DNA of 64,000 nucleotides from Lota lota (taxonomy: Eukaryota > Chordata > Actinopteri > Gadiformes > Lotidae). The notes beneath the pieces are model-generated. The model was not told the DNA's origin. It saw only the letters and a list, made by a program, of their open reading frames with translations, and did no database searches. The stretch lies in the NCBI GenBank assembly GCA_026745465.1, contig JACYXH010000231.1, forward strand, positions 27,805-91,804. The letters are read 5' to 3'. A program made the position numbers and the translations under genes. Every line of letters begins with the position of its first letter. The stretch's first letter is position 1. Below, one piece after another: positions 1 through 10,312 of this stretch.

Positions 1-76
1 AAGACGAGAACAAACGAAGTTCCACATTCAGTGAGCTAGCTTTGGTTAAGTGCACACATTATCGCAGCTGTGATTG

Positions 77-221
77 TGAGTGTGTGTGTGTATATGTGTG
101 TATGTGTGTATGTGTGTACGTGTGTGTGAGTGTGTTAGTGTGTGTGTGTGTGTGTGAGGTTGTATGTGAGTGAGTGAGTGAGTGAGTGAGTGAGTGAGTG
201 AGTGAGTGAGTGAGTGAGTGA

Positions 222-299
<78 letters not shown>

Positions 300-300
300 G
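77..300. repeat. TG / TGAG microsatellite
   Basis: A run of TG dinucleotides, then about 15 TGAG tetramers (around 170-228), then pure TG to about 297. Long open frames here (His-Thr or Ser-Leu-Thr repeats) come only from the repeat period. Confidence 0.95.
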
Positions 301-308
301 AGGAGGAG

Positions 309-425
309 GAAGGTGGAGTGGGTGGAGGACAGGTCCTTGGTGAGGTCGGGGGTGTAGTTGACCCCGGCTGAGCACGCGTTGTTGGTCTTCTTGGAGAGGA
401 TCATGGGGGCCCGCTTCTGTGGTGG
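309..425 (-). other. GC3-rich exon-like fragment, unrecognised
   Basis: Read on the minus strand, a pyrimidine tract and CACAG acceptor-like sequence near 418-424 are followed by about 35 sense codons. Almost every third position is G or C, as in coding DNA. The peptide contains PMILSKKTNNAC and NYTPDLTKDL. It then runs into GGA/CA repeat with no clear donor. I do not recognise the parent gene. It may be a captured exon fragment, like the Eph fragment near 41 kb, but it could also be chance in GC-rich DNA. Confidence 0.35.
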
Positions 426-630
426 AGGAGGGAGGAGGAGGAGGGGGGAGGGGGGAGGAGGGAGGAGCTGGAGGAGGAAGTAGGAGGTGGTGAGAGAGGG
501 GGTGGAGGAGGATGAGGGAGGAGCTGGAGGAGGAGAAAGTAGAAGGAGGTGGTGAGGGAGGGAGGGTGGGGGAAGAGGAGGACGAGGGAGGAGGAGGGGA
601 AGAGGAGGAGGAGGAGGAAGGGGAGATGCA
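426..630. repeat. GGA/GAGGA purine-rich low-complexity tract
   Basis: Almost entirely G and A on the plus strand, in irregular GGA and GAGGA units. It abuts the truncated 5' side of the TRIM copy at 750 and may mark the breakpoint that removed its N-terminal domains. Confidence 0.85.
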
Positions 631-749
631 CACTCCCAACCGTCCAGCAGACTTGAAAGCGCTGCGACCCTCGGTTCATGTCCCAGGTGGAACCACTGGG
701 AGGCTCCCACCAAGCCATGCCTTGTCCCTCCTCAGGGCTAACACCTGAA

Positions 750-1495
750 GCCTTGGCAGGAGCTTCCTCCAGACCTTCAGATCCCTGAAGGATCCTCCAC
801 CCACCAGGGACTGGATGACGCTAGAGTTCCTTCCCTCATCATACGTAGGGACCTTGAGGAGATCCCTGGATCAGCTGAAGAAGACACTGAACATGGAGAT
901 GAAGAAGCTGAGTGCTGCTGAACTGAAGAGGGTCCAGCAGTATGAAGTAGATGTGACTCTGGATCCTGATACAGCTCATCCCCATCTCATCCTGTCTGAG
1001 GATGGAAAACAAGTACATGATGGATGTTTGTTGAAGAAACTCCCAGACAACCCTAAGAGATTTACACAATGTATATGTGTTCTCACTAGGCAGAGCTTCT
1101 CCTCAGGAAGATTTTACTTTGAGGTCAAGGTTAAAGACAAGACTGAATGGCATTTAGGAGTGGCCAGAGAGTCCATCAACAGAAAAGATCAGATCATATT
1201 GACCCCTGATAAAGGTTACTGGACTCTTTACTTCAGAAATGAAAAGTTTATATTTAATGATAACCCTGCTGTCCGTCTCCCTCTGAGAGCTGAGCTCCAG
1301 AAGGTGGGGGTGTTTGTTGATTATGATGAGGGTCTGGTCTCCTTCTATGATGTGGAAGCCAGGGTTCATATCTACTCTGCTACTGGCTGCACCTTTAGTG
1401 AGCCTCTCTATCCATTCTTCAGTCCAGGTCTCTATAATTATAAAGGTATAAACTCTGCCCCCCTGATCATCTCCCCTGTCAATCAAACAGACTAG
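750..1495 (+). pseudogene. TRIM39/bloodthirsty-like gene fragment: end of coiled coil plus B30.2
   Basis: Homology to the other TRIM copies starts abruptly at about 763, at the peptide FLQTFRSLKDPPPTRDW. It runs through the end of the coiled coil (SLDQLKKTLNMEMKK) straight into a PRY-SPRY domain without an intron. B30.2 landmarks are DVTLDPDTAH, LSEDGKQV, SSGRFYFEV, WHLGVARESI, GYWTLYF, KVGVFVDYDEGLVSFYD and a C-terminal APLIISPVNQTD. A TGA at 747-749 closes the frame upstream. RING, B-boxes and most of the coiled coil are missing, replaced by simple repeat. The first ATG (815) would give 226 residues. The B30.2 frame is intact, so it could be a donor in gene conversion, but as a ligase it is broken. 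Closest copy in the window is the minus-strand one at 45.7 kb. Confidence 0.85.
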
Positions 1496-1867
1496 GACCT
1501 TTGTTTGATGATAAAATGATCAAACGACCAAAACAACTAATGTTTCATGATTGAGAATCTCTGCTATGTGAGATCTGAGAGAACTGCATTAATGTATATG
1601 ATGTATAATCTGCTGTCTTTTAACAAGGATCAATTTGTTAAGAAAATAACCCTTACTAATATAAAATGTAACCCATTTGAAATTCTTAGATTACACTCTA
1701 TTGTTCAAGTGTAATGCTATAAAATTGTAAAAAGTTGCAGTTGTGTAGAACATGTTTGGATGCTTAGTTTGTATAACATAATCTGTAGTTTTTTTTAACA
1801 TTAGTTTATATTTCTTAATCATGAATGACAACATAATGAAATGTCTTTAAACTTTTCTGATTCCAAC

Positions 1868-1873
1868 AATAAA
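1868..1873 (+). terminator. Polyadenylation signal AATAAA of the truncated TRIM
   Basis: AATAAA lies about 370 nt after the stop at 1495. The minus-strand TRIM copy has one in an equivalent 3'UTR position (45,335-45,340), and the surrounding 3'UTR is partly shared. Confidence 0.6.
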
Positions 1874-1899
1874 TTTTAAAAAATAGACTGGGTCATTCT

Positions 1900-2085
1900 C
1901 ATTGGAATAAGTACATCATCAGTACAATATGTATTCAGTAGAATAGATACATTCTCAGTACAATATGTATTCAGTGGAATACATTCTCAGTACAAAATGT
2001 GTTCAGTTGAATAGGTAAATGTTCTGTGGAATATGTACATTCTCAGTACAATTTGTATTAAGTAGATTAGGTACATTATCAGGGG
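1900..2085. repeat. ~38-bp tandem repeat (tACATTCTCAGTACAATATGT)
   Basis: Four to five imperfect units containing CAGTACAATATGTATTCAGT. The same motif recurs at 45,180-45,290 (inverted) and 62,935-63,020, next to other shared repeat blocks, so it belongs to a dispersed unit. Confidence 0.8.
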
Positions 2086-2580
2086 GATAAGAAATGCACA
2101 TTTGTTGCCTAAAAACTATATTTTACACATTATGGGATTCATGGAAGGATTCAAATCAATGATCGATTGCACAAGTTTGTAGCTGATGAGCCAGTCAATG
2201 ACTTAATGTCCACCATACAACAACCCAACATGTGTTACACCTTACACAAAGGTCACAGTGACTACATGTAAAGATTCACCCCATGTGTGTGAGTACTGTG
2301 ACTGTCTTTTTAGCTCTCCTCTCCATCCTCTCCTCTTAGTTTCTCCTCTCTCCTTCCTCTCCCTTCTCTTCTTCCTCTCTGCTATCCTTTCTAGCTAATC
2401 TAGGATTATGTTAATTCTTGTCATGCAGACACATTGTGTACACATTACAACAGTAAGCATATTTTGATTTGTTTAGTAAAATATTGTACTAGTGTATAGT
2501 ACTTTAACTTTAATTTAGGTATCCCATAATTAAAATAAATTGGCAAAGATTGGTCCATGACAGCTTATGAGTTTACAAGC

Positions 2581-3281
2581 TGTTACGAACCCCGTGGCTT
2601 TAAACGTCTAGGGGGATGGACATGAGACCCGTAACATAATTCATGCAAATTAGGATGATGACATGGAACAGTGAGAACGAAAAACTACACGACAACCATA
2701 AACTACCGTCAAACATAAAATGTTTATTTGTGAACACACGGTAAAGGTTTGGGAAAAAGGGCTGAGCAGGACCCAAGAAATGAAACTATATTGTACAAAA
2801 CCCCTAAACTGATCTTGCCTGCCTCAAGAACCGCTAAACTACTGCTAATTATAGAAAAATACAGTGGGTGGTCCGCTCAGGTCTAACTAGTGTTTATAGA
2901 CAGTTTTCTTTCTACGGGTAATGTATGCCCAAGGGCAGGTTGCTTAACTTCCCCTTTTCCCAGAAACACACAAAGTTACCAAACAGAGTAACCAGCAACT
3001 TAGTGAATAAACAAAAAACAGGACACCACAGTGTCCATACTCACATACGGAAATAGTCTCTCTTTTTACAACAAACACAACTGACCGGCTTTTATACAAT
3101 GGGATGTGTGATTGAAAAACCAGCAACAGGTGGTGCAATGCAGAGGAATGTTCACTGATTGGTCCACCTTAGCAATCAGCAGACACCTCAACGACCACCA
3201 ATCAGGAACATACAGGACACCTGCTATTAGGGCAGAAGGAGAGGAAACACAAAAAGACAAAGGATACCTGTATCCGTAACA
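2581..3281 (-). mobile_element. Solo LTR, Ty3/Gypsy-like, 701 bp, with 5-bp target duplication
   Basis: The sequence starts TGTTACG and ends CGTAACA, a perfect terminal inverted repeat with TG...CA ends. It is flanked by CAAGC on both sides (2576-2580 and 3282-3286), the 5-bp duplication expected of an LTR-element integrase. Read on the minus strand it has TATAAAAG (3096-3089) followed some 360 nt later by AATAAA (2728-2723), the usual U3-R-U5 order. No internal gag/pol is attached between the duplications, so it is a solo LTR left by LTR-LTR recombination. Long minus-strand frames across it are incidental. Confidence 0.85.
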
Positions 3282-3286
3282 CAAGC

Positions 3287-3321
3287 AAATATCATGGATG
3301 TTAGAAATCAAACAATGATCC

Positions 3322-3365
<44 letters not shown>

Positions 3366-3590
3366 TACATACACACACACACACATACACACACACACAC
3401 ACACACACAAGCAGCTCAAGAGTCAAAAGTAAAGTAAAAGTAAGATAAAGTGATATATACAAAATGAAAATACAAAATTAATTAAAGAATAAAATAAAGA
3501 TAAAAACAATGTACACTGAATACTCCTTTCACAGGATACTTGCTCAGTATAAATATAAACCTAATTGCATATGATCATTTGTAAAACAAC
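3287..3590. repeat. CA microsatellite (3324-3408) and AT-rich spacer
   Basis: CA repeat with short ATAC interruptions, followed by AAGTAAAAGTA-like A-rich sequence. I see no gene in this stretch. Confidence 0.8.
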
Positions 3591-3870
3591 CCCAAAATCA
3601 TTGTCAGTCAGTTCAATTACATTATCTCAACCCCACCCAAACATACAGTCAGTCATAAATATCAACCCCACCCAAACATAGTCAGTCAGTTAGATTATAT
3701 GATATCAACCCCACCCAAAGCTGAACTCCAACTTGATGCCGTTAAAATTCAAGACACAGTGTAGTGACAACAAGTGTGTCTCCAATTCTCTGAGTCATTC
3801 AGTCACTGTGGTGAAAGGATGAACACGGTTTAATAAATCTACCTTGAATGAACCTTTCATTATGTCTTGT
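3590..3870. repeat. Dispersed repeat, inverted relative to 13,825-14,045
   Basis: Contains repeated CAACCCCACCCAAA and CAGTCAGTCAGT motifs. The segment around ACACTTGTTGTCACTACACT reappears in reverse complement at 13,900-13,925 with the same flanks. It is a pair of inverted dispersed copies about 10 kb apart that brackets the first intact TRIM gene. Confidence 0.65.
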
Positions 3871-3923
3871 TGTGGTGTGTGTGTTGAGCACCAAAGGCTC
3901 TTTAACCATTCCAAACACCTACA

Positions 3924-3954
<31 letters not shown>

Positions 3955-3957
<3 letters not shown>

Positions 3958-4347
3958 CGGACACGCCTGACAGTGCTGAGTGACGTCCCTCTTAACCCCG
4001 GGCCAGTAAACCCGCTCTAGGATTGTGTCCCTGGTCTAGTCCATGCCTAGGTGAGCCTCTAGTACATGGGAATGGGCCATGTAAAGGACTTTGCTCATGT
4101 AGGGGCGGGGCACCACCAACTGCTGGGTCACTGCTCCCCCCCCCCCCCCCCCCCCCTCTACTACCCGATAAAGCAAGCCCGCCCTGGTGCTGGAATGGGG
4201 GTGGGGTAGGTTACTCACCGACTCCCGGGCCTGGCCGTCACGGGCGAGGGCGTGGCTCCAGGCGTGCTTCAGGGCGTCGTCCTGCAGTTGGGCGGTGGTG
4301 AACTGCCCGGGCCGGTCCCCCCCCCCCCCCCCCCCCCCCTCTCCCAC
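3955..4347 (-). pseudogene. Ty3/Gypsy integrase zinc-finger remnant
   Basis: On the minus strand the translation reads LVVPRPYMSKVLYMAHSHVL, EAHLGMD, stop, TRDTILERVYWPGVKRDV and then TQHCQACPE. This is the HHCC zinc-binding region at the start of Gypsy integrase, with its two His and two Cys visible. It is preceded by a linker (LQDDALKHAW). A TAG falls after GMD, and a poly-C run interrupts the linker. Known family role: integration of retrotransposon cDNA. This copy is dead. A homologous copy lies at 42,250-42,620. Confidence 0.8.
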
Positions 4348-4601
4348 CCCAAGTCAGAGACCTCTGTGAGTGGGGAGCCCACCGCCTCTCCGGGCGGGGC
4401 GGACTGTTTCGTGGCGGTCACGGGGTCTGGGGGGGGGGGCCTGGGGGAGGCCCCGTGGAGTCCGTGTGGTGGGGCCCTCCCATCGGCGGTGTGGGACCGT
4501 CCCTCCCGGGGCCGTCGCCCTCTCCGGACGACTCGCCACAGGCGGGTGGGACGGAGTCGGCCGCGTGGCCTCAGCTGGGGTTAGGGGGGCCGGGGGCCCG
4601 G

Positions 4602-5144
4602 CTAAGGGCTCCTGAGCAGGTGGAAGATGGGGCGGTCTCTCCCTATGAGTGGGGTCTCCGCCATTCCTCTCGGGGTCCCTGGGCGGGGGTCGGCGGCCTC
4701 GGCGGGGGGGGGGGGGAGGGGGGGGGCAATGACGACGTATTGGGCGAGGCTGTGTCCGTAGTACGCTAGGATCGCCCGCTTCAGCGCCGGGTACCGACCG
4801 GCACGGTCCGGGGTCAGGTCCCGGCTCGAGGAGGGGGGCCAGGATGTGGGGCCGCCAGCCCCCCGGCCAGGCCTCTCTCGGGGCCGTCCTCTGAAATAGG
4901 CCTCCAGGTCGGCCCCCACTACGTCATCGGGGCCCGGGGCCCGGCGAGGTGCAGGACGGCCTCCCGGAGGAGGGCGGGGCTTTGGGCGGTGTCTCTCTGG
5001 GGGGGGGGGGGGGGGGCGGCGGCCAGGGCTTGGTCCCTCTGCTGACGCTGGCTGGGGGCCGCGGCTCCGTGGGGGTTCTGCATCGGAGGTCTGCTGTTCA
5101 CTCTCTCTTCTTTCAAAGGGAACCCCTCTTACTTTGGAGATCAA
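4602..5144 (-). pseudogene. Ty3/Gypsy gag-like remnant
   Basis: A 180-codon minus-strand frame contains DDVVGADLEAYF and YPALKRAILAYYGHSLAQYV. These resemble the DDVEAYLxxFER and LKxAILxxYG signatures of Gypsy gag proteins in fish. The middle is distorted by poly-G/C and proline-rich low complexity. It lies upstream of the integrase remnant on the same strand, with protease, RT and RNase H missing between. The same joint is seen at 42.6-42.98 kb, so the deletion predates duplication of the block. Confidence 0.6.
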
Positions 5145-5149
5145 CGTGA

Positions 5150-6060
5150 TGCTGTGACACTAAAAGAACTAAACAAAGGTTTGAATGTTTTGTCAGCCAA
5201 AATAAACGGCACATCCTACTACTGCAAATGTCATAAATGCAACAAACTATAGACTATTAGTTATTTTATATATAGTATAACTAAATATAAAACGTTGTAC
5301 GCTGTGTTATCTTCATTTTAGGGGTCAAATAGGTTTTATTTGGTGGGAGAGGGACCACAAACGGCTCTTTAGAGAGGGCAGGTTGCAGACCCCGGCCCCA
5401 GTGAACACAAGTCAGTGGTGCATTGAAGCCGTGATGGTGCTTTACTTCAAAGAAAAGAACAAACGTCAGGGGCCCAATAGAAAACAAAAAGTGTTCTGGC
5501 TCCGTGAGCCACGGAGAGCCCTCCGGTTAATGTTCCGGGTAACGCCGGTCTCCTCCGAGGGGGGGGGGGGGGGGGGGGGGGAGGGGGGGGGGTGTGGTAC
5601 AGGCCCGGACGCCACTCGTCAGCGTAGCGTCACTGCCCCTCCGAGGGGTTCGTCCAGCTTCTCGTTCCGGGTAGCTGCGCTCCAACGTCCGTTCCCCAGG
5701 GCGGCTCCGGTTCTAGGGAAGAGGAGGGAAACGGTCCTCTACCCGCGAGCATCCTCTCCCCCAGGCTGTTGGGTGTTCGTGGCGTTAGGCTTTGTTCTCC
5801 GCTCTGCGACACACACACGCAGCCCGTTTACACGTTTGGCAGGACAAACCTTAAAACAAGTCACCCCGAGTGTCTGCTGGCGTTCCTCCTCCTCCTCCTC
5901 CTCCTCCTCCTCCGTCGCAGGTGTTTCCCACGGCGCTGAGCGGGGCAAGCGCTAATGCGCTCCCGGGGGCCAGCTGGGGGAGAGCGGCGGTCTGCTCCGT
6001 CTACCAGCGCTCCCCTGGGCCGTCTGGGCCGCTGCGCTGGAGCCGGGCTGACACAATGTC
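5150..6060. repeat. GC-rich repeat block, copy 1 (paralogous to 42,990-43,990)
   Basis: Nearly colinear with 42,990-43,990, from the shared CCAAAATAAACGGCACATCC to the shared CTGACACAATGTCTTGAAAC. It includes AATAAAACC (minus strand, near 5,335), a poly-G run at 5,561-5,592 and a CTC/CCT triplet run near 5,883-5,912. It lies upstream of the gag remnant on the element's own strand, so it may hold its 5' LTR and leader. I could not find LTR ends, and open frames here look incidental. Confidence 0.6.
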
Positions 6061-6136
6061 TTGAAACACATCTCTAGTGGGACTGCTGATGTCTTCTGTG
6101 TCTCTCTCCATTTCTGTCTGACCAAAGACATCCTGC

Positions 6137-6215
<79 letters not shown>

Positions 6216-6660
6216 TTGAGAGAGATTATTCAGTGCGATACAGATTGAGAGATTATTTAATACAACACAGATTGAGAGAGAGATTATTTAATACAATACA
6301 GATTGAGAGAGAGAGATTATTCAGTACAATACAGATTGAGAGTGAGAGAGATTATTCAGTACAATACAGATTGAGAATATAGCTATTCTACTAAATACAT
6401 ATTGTAGAGAATGCTCCTTTTCAACTGAATATGTCCCATTCTACTTTTGTAAATTTGAATTGAAATCAAAAAGGTTTACAAACATTTTATTACGTTATCA
6501 AAATGAACACTTCACATTGTCTATATTTTCTACTTCCTGTAGTCGTTTGCAATTTGATATCATTAAACATATAAAAAGCACGAACAAGAGGAGAGGGGAC
6601 AGAGAGATGGAGAGAGATATGAACTTTAACTGAACATTTAGATTGGAAGACACAGGGGTG
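6061..6660. repeat. GA microsatellite and ATTCAGTACAATACAGATTGAGAG tandem block, copy 1
   Basis: (GA)n at about 6,138-6,225 is followed by five or so units around ATTATTCAGTACAATACAG and a TATTGTAGAGAATGCTCC segment. Copies occur at 43,985-44,560 (same strand) and, inverted, at about 63,605-64,000. Confidence 0.8.
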
Positions 6661-6689
6661 TGTGAAGTGTGGAGGACAGGTGCAGCGAT

Positions 6690-7002
6690 ACACAGCCTTT
6701 CATCTTTTAGTTTCTTGCACATTGCACACATTGTTCAACTTAATACTGTGAACAATTGCACATTCCATGGTCATATTTTGCACATTCCTGCACAACTGTA
6801 CAGCTACATTTTTAAAACATACTCTGTATATTCGGTCTTTTTTATATAGTCAGTTTATATTTTATATATTATTTCTAATTGTAAATGTTTCTATTTTCCA
6901 TATTTGTGTTTTGTTGTTGTTATTGCTTGCACCAAATACCAAGACAAATTCCTTGTACGTGTTATACTTCGTTGACAATAAAGCAAATTCTGATTCTGAT
7001 TA
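6690..7002 (+). mobile_element. LINE 3' end with ATTCTG tail
   Basis: A/T-rich 3'UTR-like sequence with repeated TTGCACATT motifs ends in CAATAAAGC followed by ATTCTGATTCTGATT. This is the polyadenylation-signal-plus-short-tandem tail typical of fish L2/CR1-like non-LTR elements. No RT-coding part is attached, so it is a 5'-truncated copy. Confidence 0.6.
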
Positions 7003-7138
7003 AGTATTGATTATTTGAATGACTTCAACAGACATCCATTATTGTTCCTGGTCTGTTTCCTGGTTTGATCCATGGTGTTTATGAAAGTGTTTTACAGGTT
7101 AGACTTTTGATCATTGTAATTTCTTGTTTCATTACACT

Positions 7139-7204
<66 letters not shown>

Positions 7205-7870
7205 TTAAATAAATACAAAATCAACGCTAATTTGTTGAAAAGGTAACTTGTCTTCCAAGGCCCGGGCATCAACCAATAGAAACAGAGTGAAGCATTAAGT
7301 CACTGCAGCAGTCAGAGCGGCCATGATGAGTCAAACAACACAATGTTAGACGCTGTGGGGGAAATGTTAGTGGTTTCCTCTTGACAAGATAAGACCACCG
7401 ACGTGTGTGTGTGTGTTTGTTACAGGAACCATAATGAGAAGGCAGAACCACTTCGCTAGCCGTGGGGGTGGTCGGAATGGTCCATCACCAGAGAGCCTTT
7501 TCCACAGTGATGGTAACTGTCATCCATCCTATTGATTCTAGTTATATACGAGGACACATCGACTCATACAAAGTGCTCAAATACGAGTGTTCATGCAAAG
7601 CAGACGCTAATCTGTGTTTAAACTTGGGAGCCACAGGTTGTTATGAAACATCCGTGGTTAGGGGAGGACAGGAAGAGTGGTTCAGGAAACGAAAGTAACA
7701 AAAAAAGTGACACACACACACAGACACACACACCTCTGCTGCTAGTGTGTGCACTGTTTGCATGCAAACGGGGGCGGGTTCCTACACTGAGTGTATCGGC
7801 AATAAACAGCTCTTTTCTGGGGGGGCAGAGCCAGGTGTTAGGGGAGGAGAGGAGAGGACGTGTTGTTCAG
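7003..7870. repeat. Spacer with GT microsatellite (7,140-7,200) and promoter-like repeat piece (7,730-7,825)
   Basis: The 7,738-7,820 segment (GTGTGTGCACTG, then GGCAATAAACAG) matches the left part of the composite repeat at 39,120-39,210 and 60,900-61,000. A fragment of that family therefore sits just upstream of the first intact TRIM gene. I see no gene otherwise. Confidence 0.55.
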
Positions 7871-7929
7871 CAATCAAAACTTAACGTTCTTAGAAACCCG
7901 ACGTGAAGCAGTTCTCTCTTTCAGGAGAA

Positions 7930-7966
7930 ATATAAAACACGTTTTGACAGCAGCAACCACAAATAG
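7930..7966 (+). promoter_or_regulatory. Candidate 5' non-coding exon end of the 8-kb TRIM gene (splice donor at 7967)
   Basis: CAAATAG followed by GTGAGT at 7967 is a strong donor, about 100 nt upstream of the acceptor at 8063-8064. TATAAA occurs at 7931-7936 and a TTCTCTCTTTC motif just before it. Homology shows the other TRIM copies also have a non-coding first exon, but this sequence is not related to theirs. The true transcription start cannot be placed from sequence. Confidence 0.4.
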
Positions 7967-8066
7967 GTGAGTAAAACAACACAACTTTAGAACCTCTCTT
8001 CTCTTTTTGGAATTAGAAAAAGAATGGAATTGCTCAATACATAAACCTTGTTGTCTGTGTCTAGGC

Positions 8067-10207
8067 ATGGCCTCTGCTACTTCCTGGTCTGCAGAGAACT
8101 TTTCATGTTCCATCTGTCTGGATGTGTTCAACAGCCCAGTCACCACACCATGTCGACACAACTTCTGTAGAACCTGTATTACAAAGTTCTGGGATGACCA
8201 ACTCCTGTACAAATGTCCTGTTTGCAACAAGCTGTTCCAGAGAAGACCTGATTTACAGGTCAATACCTTAATATCAGAGATAGTTTATCAGTTTAGAAGA
8301 ACTGTACGAGTCAAAGAGCAGCCTTGTGTTGAACCAGCAGAAGTTCCCTGTGATGTCTGTACTGGGACCCAGCTGAAGGCTGTGAAGTCCTGCCTAGTGT
8401 GTTTTACCTCTTACTGCCAAACCCACCTGGAGCCACATCAGAGAGTCGCAGGCCTGAAGAGACATCGGCTGGTTGAGCCTATGGACCGTCTGGAAGACAG
8501 GATGTGTAAGAAACACAATCAACTACTGGAGCTCTTCTGCCAGACTGAACAGGTGTGTGTGTGTCTGTGCTGCACAGAGGGTGACCACAGGTCCCATCCT
8601 GTTGTACCTCTAAAGGAGGAATATGAAGTGAAGACGGCCCAGCTGGGCAAGATAGAGACTGAAGTTCCGCAGATGATCCAGGAGAGAAAACTAAAGATTA
8701 AGGAGATCAAAGACACAGTACAATTGAGCAAGAAAGACGCAGACAGAGAGATAGCTGATGGTGGGCAGGTCTTCACTACTCTGATGAACTGCATGGAAAA
8801 GTGCCGGGATGATTTCAACCAAACGGTTAATGAGAAACTGAAATCCACAGAGAAAGAGGCTGAAGACCTCATCAAAGAGCTGGAGCAGGAAATAATAGAT
8901 CTGACCAATAGAAGCTCAGAGGTGAAGCAGCTCTCACACACTGAAGACCACCTCCACTTCCTCCAGACCTTCAGATGCCTGAAGAATCCTCCACCCACCA
9001 GGGACTGGACGATGGTGGAGGTCCGTCCTCCGTCATACGTAGAGACCTTGAGGAGATCCCTGGATCAGCTGGAGGAGACACTGAACATGGAGATGAAGAA
9101 GCTGCCTGACCTGAAACCAGGTGTAAAGAAGTGTGAGTGTAAAATCTAACATGTATTATTTTAATTTTATAATTGATTAGTACTAATTATTAGTACAGTA
9201 TATTAATACTACACACAATTGAATAATAATGATGGTACCATCATTATTAATAACGTAATGATTGTACCATAGTTATTGTGTGTGTATTCTATTTTTACTA
9301 TTATTGTAATCGTTGTTGTTATTATGCCATTTTTGTTATGCTATAACGTTTGTAAATAATTATTACGAATGTGTTTGCATTAATATATTATTATTATTAT
9401 AATTTTTTTAATTTTCATTACTATCATTATTATATTACACATAATCACGTAACTATACAATGTATTTTTTATAGTCAAAACATGATAGTGTTATACAATT
9501 ATTATGGATGTAATATAACCATTATTACTATAAGCGGAATGCTGTTTATAATAATGCTAATATACATCACTTCCACATTATTTAAATGACATTTCTGTGT
9601 GGCTTAGCAGCCTAATCATGTCTTGTTCTCCCTTCAGATGCCTGTGAACTCACACTGGACCCAAACACAGCCCACAGACATCTCTCTCTGTCTGAGGACA
9701 ACAGAGAGGTGACACAGCTTGGATGGAATCAGTGGTATCCTGATCACCCAGAGAGATTTAACTACCATAGACAGGTGTTGTGTAGAGAGGCTCTGACTGG
9801 CCGCTGTTACTGGGAGGTAGAGTGGGAAGGAGATGTGGATATAGGAGTGACATACAGAGGAATCACAAGGAGAGGAAGGAGTGATGACGGTGAGCTTGGT
9901 ATGAACAACAAGTCCTGGTGTCTTCATTGTTGTGATGATGATGATGATGATGATGATGTTTACTCTGCCTGGTACAACGGTAGTAAAACAGGATTACCTC
10001 CCCCACCCCTCCCTGTCTCTCAAAGAGTAGGAGTGTATCTGGACCGGCCTGCTGGCATTCTGTCCTTCTACGAAGTGTCCCTAGATGTAGGAGGGTCCTC
10101 AGACACACTGACACACATCCACACCTTCCAGTCCACATTCACTCAGGACCTCTACCCTGCCTTTATGTTATATGATTCTGGTTCCATGGTGTCTCTGTGT
10201 CGGTTAT

Positions 10208-10209
<2 letters not shown>
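8067..10209 (+). CDS. TRIM-family E3 ubiquitin ligase with NLR-type B30.2 (copy 1)
   Basis: Two coding exons, 8067-9132 and 9638-10209, joined in phase 1 across a GTGAGT...CCTTCAG intron, give 545 codons. The ATG follows an acceptor (CTAG, 8061-8064). The RING finger spans residues 14-53 (CSIC, PCRHNFCRTC, CPVC, all eight ligands present). Two B-box fingers follow (CDVCTGTQLKAVKSCLVC; CKKH with CVCLCCTEGDHRSH), then a coiled coil to about residue 345 and PRY-SPRY from [12 protein letters not shown] to VSLCRL. The family transfers ubiquitin from an E2 to targets bound by B30.2, mostly in cytosolic antiviral or inflammatory signalling. Odd points: one basic residue (R30) in the usual CGHNFC motif; eight consecutive Asp (GAT repeat, 9934-9957) in the SPRY; an AT-rich intron unlike that of its sister gene. 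If the intron were retained, a B30.2-less protein would end at 9149. Confidence 0.88.
9934..9957 (+). repeat. In-frame (GAT)8 in the SPRY coding exon
   Basis: Eight GAT codons encode poly-Asp just before VYSAWYNG. Sister copies at 17.9 and 23.2 kb have only CHDYG or CYDGG here. It lies in a probable surface loop, so length changes would alter the binding face without breaking the frame. Confidence 0.85.
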
Positions 10210-10302
<93 letters not shown>

Positions 10303-10312
10303 ATCTCTCTCT
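10210..10312. repeat. CT microsatellite
   Basis: About 50 CT units begin one base after the TRIM stop codon, in its 3'UTR. Confidence 0.95.

Noticed and set aside
46-713. Long minus-strand frames with Pro/Ser and His-Thr repeats
   Set aside because: Produced by GGA and TG microsatellites. Only the short GC3-rich piece at 309-425 looks like an exon.
8519-8998. 159-codon minus-strand frame in the TRIM exon
   Set aside because: Antisense shadow; the same appears in all TRIM copies.
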